Assembly (NCBI RefSeq): GCF_029255285.1
Contig: NZ_JAPUVI010000025.1
Location: 1-64,000 of the forward strand
Direction: 5' to 3'
DNA from: Accumulibacter sp.
GTDB lineage: Bacteria; Pseudomonadota; Gammaproteobacteria; Burkholderiales; Rhodocyclaceae
Length of the DNA: 64,000 bases
Both the position numbers and the translations under genes were made by a program. This document shows positions 9,489-18,096 of the stretch, piece by piece (the stretch's first letter is position 1; every line of letters begins with the position of its first letter). The notes beneath the pieces were generated by a model that was not told the origin of the DNA, did no database searches, and was given only the letters and a program-made list of their open reading frames with translations.

Positions 9489-11518
9489 GCCTCGCGGTCG
9501 CCGGTTTTGCCTGCACGGTCTTCCTGTCGGCTTTCCTGCTTTTCCAGATCCAGCCGATCGTCGGCAAGATGATCCTGCCCTGGTTCGGCGGGTCGTCGTC
9601 GGTCTGGAGCGTCTGCCTCGTTTTTTTCCAGGCCGAGCTGCTCCTCGGTTACCTTTACGTTCATTTGCTGAACGAGTGGTTTTCACCGCGTCGCCAGAAT
9701 CTGGTACATGCCGGCCTGCTGTTGCTCAGCCTCGCCACGCTGCCGGTGGTCGCCCAGCCGGGCTGGCCGGGCAGCTCGATCGACAACCCGACGTGGAGTG
9801 TTCTCGCGGTGCTCGCGGTGGCCGTCGGCGCTCCGTATCTGCTGCTGTCGACCACCGGTCCGCTGATGCAGGCCTGGTACGCGCGCGCCTTTTCGAGCGC
9901 GATGCCTTACCGGCTTTACGCACTCTCGAATCTGGCTTCGATGCTCGCCCTGCTGAGCTATCCGGTGTTCGTCGAGCCCTATTTCGCGGTGCACGAGCAG
10001 GCCATCGGCTGGTCGGTGGCTTACGTGGTCTTCGTCGGTGTTTGCCTGGCCAGCGCCTGGCAGTCGTGGCGGCGGTCGGCGAACGAGTCAGAAGCGGCGA
10101 CGGTCAGCGCCGAAGCAACGCCGGCACCGGCGCCTGCCTGGAACGAGTGCCTGCTCTGGGTGGGCCTGGCGATGACCGCGTCGATCCTGCTGCTGGCGCT
10201 GACACGCCAATTGACGCAGGACATCGCCCCGGTCCCTTTTCTGTGGGTGCTGCCGCTCAGCATCTACCTGTTGAGCTTCATCCTTTGCTTCGACGCGCCG
10301 CGCTACTACTACCGGCCCGGATTTCTGGCCGCCCTGCCGATCGCCCTGCTGGCCGTCGATCGGGTGCTTACCGGCAGCAGCCTCCCGGTGCCTATCCTGA
10401 TCGGGCTGCTGTCGTTCGCGCTGTTCGTCTTCTGCATGATCTGTCACGGCGAGCTGGTGCGGCGCCGGCCGTCCGTCCGCCATCTAACGCTGTTCTATCT
10501 GATGCTGTCGATCGGAGGCGCGCTCGGCGGGGTCCTCGTCGGCCTCGTCGCCCCGGCAGCGTTCAACGCCTATTTCGAATTGCCGATCGGTCTGTTCCTG
10601 TGCGCTGTGCTGGTCATCGTTGTCCTCTGGCGCGATCTGCGGCCACGATGGCGCTGGCTGCTGCTCGCCCTTCTGCTGGCACACGGTTTGCGGCTGGGTG
10701 CGATCTCGGTCGACTACGTCAAGGACTACCGCCGCGTGTTACGCAACTTCTACGGCCAGTTGCGCGTCGTCGACGTAGTCGACGACGAACTGGGCGTCAA
10801 GCGCAAGATGGTGCATGGCGTGATCTACCATGGCGAACAGTTTCTCGCCGAAGCGCTGCGCCGGCAGCCTACGGCGTATTTCTGCGAAACCTCCGGCATT
10901 GGCCGCGCAATGCTTGGCCTGGCGGGCAACGAAGCACGGCGGATCGGCATTCTCGGGCTGGGTGTCGGGACCCTGGCCAGCTACGGCCGCGCGGGCGACG
11001 AGATGCGGATCTACGAAATCAACGATCAGGTTCTCGAGCTGGCGCGCAGCGAGTTCAGCTACCTCGCCGACAGCCGGGCGCGCATCGTTCCGGTGCTCGG
11101 TGACGCTCGCCTGGTACTCGAACGCGAGCCGCCCCAGAACTTCGATCTGCTGGTCATGGACGCTTTTTCCGGCGATTCGGTGCCGACCCATCTGCTGACC
11201 CGCGAGGCGATGCAGGTCTATTTCCGCCATTTGAAGCCTGACGGCCTGCTGGCCATCAATATCAGCAACCGCTACCTCGACCTGCGGCCGGTGGTCGCGG
11301 CCGCCGCCGAGGCACTCGGGCGGACGGCCTTGATCATCACCGCCCAGCCCGACCCCGGCGACCGCTTCTGCCTCTATTCGGTCTGGGTGCTGATCGTGGA
11401 CCGCGAGCGGCTGGCGAGTCTGCCCGCCGATCTGCAGCAAGCGGAAGTACTCGTGCCGCGCCCCGGTTTCGCGGCCTGGACCGACGCCTTCTCGAATCTC
11501 TTCGGAATTCTCCGCTGA
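9485..11518 (+). CDS. Membrane-embedded spermidine-synthase-like protein, copy 2
   Basis: The product (677 residues) is co-linear with its upstream neighbour over the whole length. Shared blocks include MILPWFGGSSSVW, LLLSTTGPLMQAWYAR and the catalytic-fold motif GLGVGTLASYG with DAFSGDSVPTHL. It starts with GTG overlapping the upstream stop codon. A tandem duplication followed by divergence is the simplest explanation. Differences cluster in the linker around residues 185-220 and in the soluble domain, for example GTGTLATYG versus GVGTLASYG. Both keep the acidic residues of the fold, so neither looks decayed. Substrate unknown. A decarboxylase of the Orn/Arg/Lys type is encoded about 42 kb away in this window, but a functional link is only a guess. 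Confidence 0.85.
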   Translation: MSLAVAGFACTVFLSAFLLFQIQPIVGKMILPWFGGSSSVWSVCLVFFQAELLLGYLYVHLLNEWFSPRRQNLVHAGLLLLSLATLPVVAQPGWPGSSIDNPTWSVLAVLAVAVGAPYLLLSTTGPLMQAWYARAFSSAMPYRLYALSNLASMLALLSYPVFVEPYFAVHEQAIGWSVAYVVFVGVCLASAWQSWRRSANESEAATVSAEATPAPAPAWNECLLWVGLAMTASILLLALTRQLTQDIAPVPFLWVLPLSIYLLSFILCFDAPRYYYRPGFLAALPIALLAVDRVLTGSSLPVPILIGLLSFALFVFCMICHGELVRRRPSVRHLTLFYLMLSIGGALGGVLVGLVAPAAFNAYFELPIGLFLCAVLVIVVLWRDLRPRWRWLLLALLLAHGLRLGAISVDYVKDYRRVLRNFYGQLRVVDVVDDELGVKRKMVHGVIYHGEQFLAEALRRQPTAYFCETSGIGRAMLGLAGNEARRIGILGLGVGTLASYGRAGDEMRIYEINDQVLELARSEFSYLADSRARIVPVLGDARLVLEREPPQNFDLLVMDAFSGDSVPTHLLTREAMQVYFRHLKPDGLLAINISNRYLDLRPVVAAAAEALGRTALIITAQPDPGDRFCLYSVWVLIVDRERLASLPADLQQAEVLVPRPGFAAWTDAFSNLFGILR

Positions 11519-11553
11519 GGTCGGCGGGTATCGGTCAGCGACCTGCCGCCGCA

Positions 11554-11583
11554 TTGACTGGGTTCGCCAGGGCAACCTATACT
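11554..11583 (+). promoter_or_regulatory. Strong sigma70-type promoter before the holin-lysozyme gene
   Basis: TTGACT at 11554-11559 and TATACT at 11578-11583 are separated by 18 bases, five of six matches in each box. Predicted transcript start is near 11590, giving a leader of about 44 nt with AGGAA before the ATG. The downstream gene therefore appears to have its own housekeeping promoter. Confidence 0.65.
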
Positions 11584-11633
11584 GAAACCGCCGATCTTCG
11601 CTGACCGACCATCACTTTCCGGAAGGAACGTCC

Positions 11634-12845
11634 ATGCTGCCGCTGATTCCTTTGGCTTTGTCCATCGTTCCCGAACTGATCAAGATGGTGGCCGGCGACA
11701 AGGCAGGTGTCGTCGCCAGCACGGTCGCGAACGTCGTACAGGAGGTTACGGGGACGCCCGACGCGCTGGAAGCGCAGCGCAAGCTGGCCGCTGACCCGGC
11801 GTTGGCGGTTCAGTTGCGCGTGCGTCTGGCCGAAATCGCGCTGGAAACGCAGAAGGCGATCGATTTGGCAGCCGAGCAGCAGCGTCAGGCCGAACTGTCG
11901 GCAATCCAAAAAGCGCTGGAAAACACCCAGGGCGCACGCAGCACCATGGTGGATTTGGTGCAATCGGGCAGCGCAATCGCCTGGGGCGCGCCTGTCGTTT
12001 CGGTGATCGTGACGGCGGGTTTCTTCCTCTTCCTGATCGTCCTGATCAATACCCGGCTGGAAGACAACCCGCTCGTCGCCAACGCCATCAACATCACCGT
12101 CGGCGCGCTGGCGGCGGCCTTCGCGACGGTGGTGAATTTCTGGCTGGGGTCGTCGCAGAGCTCGCGTGACAAGGATGCGACCAATCGCTCGCTGCAGGAA
12201 GTAGCGCTCAACCTCACGGCGTCCACGGCCGATCGCACCGAACGTGTGGTGCAGGCGATCGCCGCCGGGGGCGCCAGACCGGCTGCGCCGGCGGCGCCGA
12301 CGAGCGATGCAAAGTTCGACAAGTGCCTGGCCGTCGTTCTCGACCACGAGGGCGGCTTCAGCGACCACGCACGCGATCCGGGCGGTCCGACCAACCTGGG
12401 CATCACTCTGCGCACGCTCGCCGATTGGCAGGGCCTGAAGCTCGATGAACTGGCGGACGATGCCAAAGAAAAACTGATCGCCGACCTGAAGGCGCTGACC
12501 CGCCGCGAAGCGGCCGAAATCTACCGCGCCAACTATTGGTTGCCGATGCGTTGCGGCGATCTGCCAGCGGGAGTCGATCTGATGGTCTTCGATTTCGGCG
12601 TCAATGCCGGTCCGCGCCGCTCGGTGAAACTCCTGCAACGCGCCGCCGGGGTGACCGACGACGGTTCGGTCGGGCCCAAGACGCTGGCCGCCGTAATGGC
12701 TGCCGACCAACTGGCGATGATCGGCGAAATGTCGGAAAACCGGCTCGCCTACTACCGCTCGCTGGAAAATTTCGATGTCTTCGGTGCCGGCTGGACCAAC
12801 CGCACGCAGCAGGTCAGTGCCTTGGCGCGGGCGATGGTCAACTGA
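11634..12845 (+). CDS. Holin-like membrane region fused to a GH108 N-acetylmuramidase (lysozyme)
   Basis: The product (403 residues) joins two lysis functions. Residues 1-110 are an amphipathic helical region, followed by two membrane segments (about 118-138 and 149-174), resembling the three-helix holin family of gene-transfer agents. After an Ala/Pro linker (about 212-225) comes a GH108 lysozyme domain with the hallmark EGGFSDHARDPGGPTNLGIT. Its catalytic Glu is residue 239. A PG_binding_3-like segment follows (DDGSVGPKTLAAV). Such enzymes cut the peptidoglycan glycan strand. Normally holin and lysozyme are separate phage genes. Here one polypeptide carries both, with no other phage genes nearby, so it may be a domesticated lysis or gene-transfer release protein (inference). 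Confidence 0.8.
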   Translation: MLPLIPLALSIVPELIKMVAGDKAGVVASTVANVVQEVTGTPDALEAQRKLAADPALAVQLRVRLAEIALETQKAIDLAAEQQRQAELSAIQKALENTQGARSTMVDLVQSGSAIAWGAPVVSVIVTAGFFLFLIVLINTRLEDNPLVANAINITVGALAAAFATVVNFWLGSSQSSRDKDATNRSLQEVALNLTASTADRTERVVQAIAAGGARPAAPAAPTSDAKFDKCLAVVLDHEGGFSDHARDPGGPTNLGITLRTLADWQGLKLDELADDAKEKLIADLKALTRREAAEIYRANYWLPMRCGDLPAGVDLMVFDFGVNAGPRRSVKLLQRAAGVTDDGSVGPKTLAAVMAADQLAMIGEMSENRLAYYRSLENFDVFGAGWTNRTQQVSALARAMVN

Positions 12846-12862
12846 CCGGCGGAGACCGGCGG

Positions 12863-13369
12863 CTACTTCTTGTCCATTTCCCGAGCGGCCCGGATCATGT
12901 CGGCATCGAGGACGGCGGTATCCGTTCCGTAGCAACGGGTCATTTCGATTTCTTCGACGACCGGGATCTCCGCGCCACGTCCGCCGAACGGGGTCGTCGT
13001 GGCGCCGTACTGGTGCCCGCGCCAGCGGGCGATCATGATCTCCTGTTCGGTCAGCCCGGTCTTCATGCCGGGCGGAATCTCCGCGCCGAGTTCGACGAGA
13101 ACCTTGACCACTTCATGCCGACCACCGCGGATGGCCATCGACAAAGGCGACGTCGGCCGGGAATTGTCAGGCAAATTGACTTTGGCCCCGCGGCTCACCA
13201 GTTCCCGCACGATGTCCGGGAAGCCCATGAAGCAGGCGACGCCGAGCGGCAGACCCGGATCGCCCTGGCCGTCGTCCAGCTCAGCCTTGGCGCCGGCGTC
13301 CAGTACCGCGCGCACATCCTGAAGACGGCCGCTGCGTATTGCTTTGATCAGGTCAATGGCAGAACTCAC
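12863..13369 (-). CDS. Ankyrin-repeat protein
   Basis: A small protein (168 residues) with two or three ankyrin repeats: LIKAIRSGRLQDVRAVLDAGA, PLGVACFMGFPDIVRELVSRGA and PLSMAIRGGRHEVVKVLVELGA. Ankyrin repeats mediate protein-protein contacts and the partner is unknown. No signal peptide or enzyme domain is visible. I take the GTG at 13369, which has GGAGA six bases upstream. A TTG six bases earlier would leave no spacing to that site. It is convergent with the holin-lysozyme gene, 17 bp away. Its partner could be that neighbour or a ClpA substrate, but nothing in the sequence decides this. Confidence 0.75.
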   Translation of the reverse strand: MSSAIDLIKAIRSGRLQDVRAVLDAGAKAELDDGQGDPGLPLGVACFMGFPDIVRELVSRGAKVNLPDNSRPTSPLSMAIRGGRHEVVKVLVELGAEIPPGMKTGLTEQEIMIARWRGHQYGATTTPFGGRGAEIPVVEEIEMTRCYGTDTAVLDADMIRAAREMDKK

Positions 13370-13447
13370 GATCAATCTCCGAAATAGGCAGGTCCAAGGC
13401 AGCGAGCGTGATCGTTCAGGCTGGAGTAAGCGCTCCGCCCTCGCCCG

Positions 13448-13942
13448 TCAGCCGAGCGGTTGGCTGCTGACGACGATTCCGTCGTCGTCAACATAAATCC
13501 ACTCCCCGGGCCGGAAAGTGACGCCGCCGAAACTTACCGCCAGATCGCGGTCGCCAGCACCCTTCTTGATGCTCTTCAGCGGATGGGTGTCGAGCGCCCG
13601 TACGCCGATGTCAAGGCGGCCGATATCGGCCGAATCCCGGATGCAGCCGTAGACGACCATGCCTTCCCAGCCGTTCCCCTGCGCCAGAATCGCCAGCTGG
13701 TCGCCGACCAGTGCGCAGCGCAGCGAACCACCGCCATCGACCACCAGTACCCGGCCCCGGCCGTCGCCGGCGAGGGCTTCGCGGACCAGCGAGTTGTCCT
13801 CGAACAGCTTGAGCGTGACGATCTGCCCACAGAAGGCCATCCGCCCGCCGTAGGGCCGGAACATCGGCGCGACGACGCGCACGCTGCCATCGCGCAGGCC
13901 GTTTTCGTGCTGGTCGAGAAGGTCGGCGGTCTTGATGGTCAT
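13448..13942 (-). CDS. rraA: RraA-family protein (ribonuclease E activity regulator / HMG aldolase family)
   Basis: At 164 residues it matches the usual length of RraA. Recognisable segments are [20 protein letters not shown] near the N-terminus, [39 protein letters not shown] (the conserved DGG...R...GD loop) and [10 protein letters not shown]. coli RraA binds RNase E and slows mRNA decay. Other members with the GD...RD metal and substrate residues are 4-hydroxy-4-methyl-2-oxoglutarate or oxaloacetate-type aldolases. This protein keeps those residues, so it could have either activity. Sequence alone does not settle it. It starts at ATG and lies downstream of clpA on the same strand. Confidence 0.88.
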   Translation of the reverse strand: MTIKTADLLDQHENGLRDGSVRVVAPMFRPYGGRMAFCGQIVTLKLFEDNSLVREALAGDGRGRVLVVDGGGSLRCALVGDQLAILAQGNGWEGMVVYGCIRDSADIGRLDIGVRALDTHPLKSIKKGAGDRDLAVSFGGVTFRPGEWIYVDDDGIVVSSQPLG

Positions 13943-14021
13943 CGCACTACCCTGGTTTGCTCGGCGGCAAAAAAGTCAAAGGGAGAAAGCGTGTTGATGC
14001 GGCACGAAACGCGCGCTGCTT

Positions 14022-16280
14022 TCAGGTGACCGTCTCCGGCTCCTCCTCGAAGATCAGCTTGACCTTCTTGTCGGCGTCGAGATCGACCGTGACGTGACCG
14101 CCATTGGCCAGCCGGCCAAACAGAAGCTCGTCGGCCAACGAAGAGCGAATCGTGTCCTGGATCAGTCGGGCCATCGGCCGGGCACCGAGCAAGGGATCGA
14201 AACCGCGCGCCGCGAGGTGCTCTTTCAATGCGGCGGTGAACACGGCGTCCACCTTCTTCTCGTGCAGTTGCACTTCCAGTTGCATCAGGAACTTGTCCAC
14301 CACGCGCAGGATCACGTCGTGGTCGAGCGCCTTGAACGAGATCGTGGCATCCAGCCGGTTGCGGAACTCGGGAGTGAAGATTCGCTTGATCTCGACCATT
14401 TCATCGCCCGCCTGCCGCGACGGGGTGAAGCCCATCGTGGTCTTCTGAATCGCTTCCTGTCCGGCGTTGGTGGTCATGATGATGACGACGTTGCGGAAGT
14501 CCGCCTTGCGCCCGTTGTTGTCGGTCAGCGTGCCGTGATCCATGACCTGCAGCAGAATGTTGTAGACGTCCGGATGTGCCTTCTCGATTTCGTCGAGCAG
14601 CAGGACGCTGTACGGTTTCTTGGTGATCGCTTCGGTCAACAAACCGCCCTGGTCGAAACCGACATAGCCGGGCGGTGCGCCAATCAGTCTCGATACGGCA
14701 TGACGTTCCATGTACTCCGACATGTCGAAGCGGATCAGTTCATTGCCCAGGCAATACGCCAGCTGTTTGGCGACCTCGGTCTTGCCGACGCCGGTCGGAC
14801 CCGAAAACAGGAAACTCCCGATCGGCTTGGTCGGGTTGCCGAGGCCGGAGCGTGCCATCTTGATGGCTCTCGCCAAGGCATCGATCGCCGCTTCCTGGCC
14901 AAAGACCACGGCCTTCAGATCGCGGTCGAGGTTGCGCAGGCTGGCGCGATCGTCCGTCGATACGTGCGTCGAAGGGATGCGCGCGATCTTGGCGACGATC
15001 TCTTCAATGTCGATCTTGCCGATCAGCTTCTTCTGCCTGGACTTCGGCAGTATGCGTTGCGCGGCACCCGCTTCGTCGATGACGTCGATCGCTTTGTCCG
15101 GCAGGTGGCGGTCGGTGATGAAGCGTACCGAAAGATCGACCGCCGTGGTCAGCGCGGCCGCCGAGTACTTGATCCCGTGGTGCGACTCGAAACGCGACTT
15201 CAAGCCCTTGAGGATTTCCACCGCTTCCGCGCTCGACGGCTCGTTGACGTCGATTTTCTGGAAACGCCGCGACAACGCATGATCCTTCTCGAAGATGCCG
15301 CGGTACTCGTTGTAGGTCGTCGCACCGATGCACTTCAGCTGGCCGGTGGACAGCGCCGGCTTGAGCAGGTTGGAGGCGTCGAGCGTACCGCCCGACGCCG
15401 AGCCGGCGCCGATCAGGGTGTGGATCTCGTCGATGAACAGAATTGCCTGCGGGTTTTCGCTCAGTTGCTTGAGAACGCCCTTCAGGCGTTGCTCGAAGTC
15501 GCCCCGATATTTCGTTCCGGCCAGCAGCGAGCCCATGTCGAGGCAATAGACGTTGGCTTTGGCGAGAATCTCGGGAATGTCGCATTCGACGATTCGCCGC
15601 GCCAATCCTTCGGCGATCGCGGTCTTGCCGACGCCGGCTTCGCCGACCAGCAACGGGTTGTTCTTGCGCCTTCGGCAGAGCGTCTGGATGACACGCTCGA
15701 GTTCCCGGTCACGACCGATCAAAGGATCGATCTTGCCCTGTAAAGCCAAGCCATTGAGGTTGATGGTGTAGCTTTCGAGGGGGCCAGCAGCACCTTGCTG
15801 CTCGCTTTCCGGCTCCGCCTCCTGATCATTACGCGGCGCGCTCTGCGGCACCTTGCTGATGCCATGCGAAATGAAATTGACCACGTCCAAGCGGGTGACG
15901 CCCTGCTTCTGCAGATAGTAGACCGCGTGCGAATCCTTCTCGCCGAAGATCGCCACAAGGACGTTGGCACCGTTGACCTCCTTGCGGCCGGAGGATTGCA
16001 CATGCAGGATGGCACGCTGGATGACGCGCTGAAAACCCAGCGTGGGTTGCGTATCGATTTCATCCTCGCCGGACACGGTTGGCGTGTGCTCGCCGATGAA
16101 CCTCGCCAAATCCTTGCGCAGTTGCTCGACACTGGCGCCGCACGCGCGCAGCGCTTCGGCTGCGGAAGGGTTGTCGACCAAGGCGAGAAGCAGATGTTCG
16201 ACGGTGATGAACTCATGGCGTTTCTGCCGGGCCTCGACAAATGCCATGTGCAAGCTGACTTCCAGTTCCTGCGCAATCAT
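14022..16280 (-). CDS. clpA: ClpA, ATPase subunit of the ClpAP protease
   Basis: This 752-residue class 1 Clp/Hsp100 ATPase unfolds proteins and feeds them into ClpP. It has the N-terminal ClpN double repeat (binding site for ClpS), AAA module 1 with GEAGVGKTA and AAA module 2 with GPTGVGKTE followed by the FDMSEYMERHAVSRLIGAPPG region (shown in part). A C-terminal D2-small domain completes it. Length is typical of ClpA (about 750-760) and the ClpB middle coiled coil is absent. The linker near residue 150 is Glu/Gln-rich. Its ATG follows the clpS stop codon directly with no intervening base, so the two are co-transcribed and probably coupled. ClpP is not in this window. Confidence 0.97.
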   Translation of the reverse strand: MIAQELEVSLHMAFVEARQKRHEFITVEHLLLALVDNPSAAEALRACGASVEQLRKDLARFIGEHTPTVSGEDEIDTQPTLGFQRVIQRAILHVQSSGRKEVNGANVLVAIFGEKDSHAVYYLQKQGVTRLDVVNFISHGISKVPQSAPRNDQEAEPESEQQGAAGPLESYTINLNGLALQGKIDPLIGRDRELERVIQTLCRRRKNNPLLVGEAGVGKTAIAEGLARRIVECDIPEILAKANVYCLDMGSLLAGTKYRGDFEQRLKGVLKQLSENPQAILFIDEIHTLIGAGSASGGTLDASNLLKPALSTGQLKCIGATTYNEYRGIFEKDHALSRRFQKIDVNEPSSAEAVEILKGLKSRFESHHGIKYSAAALTTAVDLSVRFITDRHLPDKAIDVIDEAGAAQRILPKSRQKKLIGKIDIEEIVAKIARIPSTHVSTDDRASLRNLDRDLKAVVFGQEAAIDALARAIKMARSGLGNPTKPIGSFLFSGPTGVGKTEVAKQLAYCLGNELIRFDMSEYMERHAVSRLIGAPPGYVGFDQGGLLTEAITKKPYSVLLLDEIEKAHPDVYNILLQVMDHGTLTDNNGRKADFRNVVIIMTTNAGQEAIQKTTMGFTPSRQAGDEMVEIKRIFTPEFRNRLDATISFKALDHDVILRVVDKFLMQLEVQLHEKKVDAVFTAALKEHLAARGFDPLLGARPMARLIQDTIRSSLADELLFGRLANGGHVTVDLDADKKVKLIFEEEPETVT

Positions 16281-16589
16281 TCAGTTTTCCTCCATTACGC
16301 AAGCCAGCGGGTGCTGGTTGCTTCGAGCGAAGGTCGTGACCTGTTCGACTTTCGTCGCGGCGACGTCACGCGGGAAAACCCCACACACGCCTTTGCCCTC
16401 GTTGTGAACTTTGAGCATGATGCGCGTCGCGTGTTCTCGATCCATCCGAAAAAACCTCTGCAGAACAATGATCACGAAGTCCATCGGTGTGAAGTCGTCG
16501 TTCAGCAGCAGGACCTTGAACATGGGTGGCGGCTTGATCTGCGCGCGCCTTGTTTCGAGCAGTGTGCCATCCTGATGCTTTGTCGCCAT
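16281..16589 (-). CDS. clpS: ClpS, adaptor for ClpAP (N-end rule)
   Basis: The product (102 residues) shows the ClpS core: [19 protein letters not shown], where the NDD...TPMDFV pocket binds N-terminal bulky residues, and the later helix [20 protein letters not shown]. It delivers N-degron substrates to the N-domain of ClpA, encoded immediately downstream. Residues 1-22 are the flexible tail. There is no ribosome binding site before the ATG. Instead a -10 box ends six bases before it, so the mRNA could be leaderless (see the promoter at 16596-16623). Confidence 0.97.
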   Translation of the reverse strand: MATKHQDGTLLETRRAQIKPPPMFKVLLLNDDFTPMDFVIIVLQRFFRMDREHATRIMLKVHNEGKGVCGVFPRDVAATKVEQVTTFARSNQHPLACVMEEN

Positions 16590-16595
16590 GGTTCA

Positions 16596-16623
16596 ATTCT
16601 AACCAGTCTTTCCGGATGCGCAA
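16596..16623 (-). promoter_or_regulatory. Putative promoter for clpSA, predicting a leaderless transcript
   Basis: On the minus strand TTGCGC (16623-16618) and TAGAAT (16601-16596) are 16 bases apart. Transcription starting about seven bases beyond the -10 would begin at or next to the clpS ATG at 16589. No Shine-Dalgarno sequence is present. Confidence 0.4.
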
Positions 16624-16755
16624 TACCGCTTGCCGCCAATTTTTTGCCTGACAGGCGGCCTGGCGAGCGACGGGAACTTAAAATGCTTGACTCGTCTGGC
16701 AGACTTAGCGTAAAAAGGCCGAATGTTTTTGGTCAAACCGTCGGACAGGCTGTTT

Positions 16756-16761
16756 TATAGT
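16756..16761 (+). promoter_or_regulatory. Candidate -10 box for the cold-shock gene
   Basis: TATAGT lies 86 bases before the csp start codon, giving a leader of about 80 nt. Long structured leaders are usual for cold-shock mRNAs. The -35 is poor. A separate TTGACT at 16687-16692 followed by TAAAAA at 16711 is an alternative. Confidence 0.35.
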
Positions 16762-16847
16762 CGCAGCTCTGTTTATCGGTGGATTGATTTGGAAGCATGC
16801 AAGTCGGGCGACGCCCGGGTTCAGTCTTTTTTCAAGGAAGTGGCAAT

Positions 16848-17051
16848 ATGGCAACTGGTACAGTGAAGTGGTTCAATGACGCCAAGGGTTTCGGCTTCAT
16901 TACTCCGGATGATGGTAGTGAAGATCTCTTCGCTCATTTCTCCGCGATCACCATGGGTGGATTCAAGACCCTCAAAGAGGGCGAAAAGGTTTCCTTCGAC
17001 GTGACGCAGGGCCCAAAGGGCAAGCAAGCATCGAACATCTCGCGCGCTTGA
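16848..17051 (+). CDS. CspA-family cold-shock protein
   Basis: A 67-residue single cold-shock domain with both RNA-binding motifs intact: [12 protein letters not shown] (RNP1) and DLFAHFSAI (RNP2-like). It binds single-stranded RNA/DNA and melts mRNA structure. The ATG at 16848 has AAGGAAG upstream. A longer frame from 16797 adds residues foreign to the family and is rejected. It is monocistronic, with a strong intrinsic terminator right after it. Which cold-shock paralogue this is, and whether cold induces it, cannot be told. Confidence 0.97.
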   Translation: MATGTVKWFNDAKGFGFITPDDGSEDLFAHFSAITMGGFKTLKEGEKVSFDVTQGPKGKQASNISRA

Positions 17052-17074
17052 TTATTTTCGGGTGTGCCACAGGG

Positions 17075-17098
17075 ACCCGCCTCCGGCGGGTTTTTTTT
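17075..17098 (+). terminator. Rho-independent terminator of the cold-shock gene
   Basis: CCCGCC (17076-17081), loop TCC, GGCGGG (17085-17090), then eight T residues. This is the clearest intrinsic terminator in the window. It separates csp from the convergent flavin reductase gene. Confidence 0.95.
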
Positions 17099-17152
17099 CG
17101 CTCGCGCCCGCTCCGCGAACGACCCGCCCAGATCCGCGGATCACCTGCCGGA

Positions 17153-17656
17153 CTAGCCTTCCGCGTCGGGGCAGAGCGCCCGATAACGCCCGGCATGGAA
17201 AACCAGCGGCTCGGCAGCACTTTCCCGGGCGAAGCTGTGGACGCGGCCGACCAGAATAAGATGGTCGCCACCCGGGTAGTGCGCCTCGTTGCTACACACC
17301 AACCAAGCGGCGCAGCCGGCGATCAGCGGTGCGCCGCCGAGTCCCCGGTTGACTTCAACACCGTTGAAACGGTCACCGTCGGGGCTGGCGAAGGATTCCG
17401 AAATCCATTGCTGATCGGCGGCCAGCACGTTGACGGCGTAATAGCTGGCTTGCGCGAAAGCCGCGAGGCTAGGCGAAGTGCGCGATAGGCTCCAAAGAAT
17501 CAGGGGCGGCTCCAGCGAGACGGAGTTGAAGGAACTGATCGTCACGCCGATGGCTCTGCCGTCCGGCGCCAGTGCCGTAACGACCGTGACACCGGTCGGA
17601 AAACTGCCCAGGGCATCGCGGAAGTCGCGGCAGAGGGCATCCGGGTTAACCGGCAC
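17153..17656 (-). CDS. Flavin reductase domain protein
   Basis: The product (167 residues from the preferred start) belongs to the flavin reductase-like FMN-binding family: FRDALGSFPTGVTVVTA near the N-terminus, GVTISSFNSVSLEPPLILWSL (quoted in part), and the C-terminal HLILVGRVHSF strand. Members reduce FMN or FAD with NAD(P)H for a partner monooxygenase. No partner is adjacent. I prefer a GTG at 17656, which has GGAGA about 10 bases upstream. The frame stays open to a GTG at 17770, which would add 38 residues lacking family resemblance and a ribosome binding site. It converges on the csp terminator. Confidence 0.8.
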   Translation of the reverse strand: MPVNPDALCRDFRDALGSFPTGVTVVTALAPDGRAIGVTISSFNSVSLEPPLILWSLSRTSPSLAAFAQASYYAVNVLAADQQWISESFASPDGDRFNGVEVNRGLGGAPLIAGCAAWLVCSNEAHYPGGDHLILVGRVHSFARESAAEPLVFHAGRYRALCPDAEG

Positions 17657-18096
17657 GGCGTCCGCATCTCCGGTTGTACACGGCGGATCGGTCAACGCCG
17701 AGGCGGTTTCCGGGTACTCCGGACAAGCGACAGATAAGCGCATCAGGCGTTGCGAAAGCGTTGTTCGCACATGAGGGGGTCGGCTATCGACAGACGGGTT
17801 CTCGACGGGTGCGCTGCGGTCAGACTACGGTCGCGGGCCGCGACCGCCAGTTTCGGCAGCGATTACGGATGGCTTGCCGCCCTCGTCCGCACTTCGAGCG
17901 GCGCAACGGCCTGCACCAACTGTGCGATTATCGTCGCAGCGCGTTGCGGTGTCGAGACGATTCGTGCCGGTGCCCGTCGATGGACTGGTCAGTGGCAGAT
18001 ACCCGCGCGCACGGCAAGAGTAAGCGCCTACTCCCGCTTGCCGGTCACAGCCGCACGGACTCTCCGGCAAAGTGCCGTGGTCACCGAGTACGGCCG
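17657..18096. other. Intergenic region between flavin reductase and mutY
   Basis: These 440 bp separate two divergent genes. Frames open across it, but their translations are Arg/Ser-rich and family-less. The one recognisable structure is an inverted repeat, TTGCCGG (18038-18044) and CCGGCAA (18064-18070), 27 bp before the mutY start. It could form a hairpin or be an operator. No convincing promoter pair is visible. Confidence 0.4.

Noticed and set aside
8040-9686. A 548-codon minus-strand frame across the spermidine-synthase-like pair
   Set aside because: Antisense to conserved membrane and catalytic segments of both genes; no recognisable domain.
11634-12845. A prophage at this location
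   Set aside because: No capsid, terminase, integrase or tail genes flank it; only the single lysis-like gene is present.
17674-18096. Open frame in register with mutY as a longer MutY or a separate gene
   Set aside because: The translation is Arg/Ser/Cys-rich with no MutY similarity; the first MutY helix starts after 18097.
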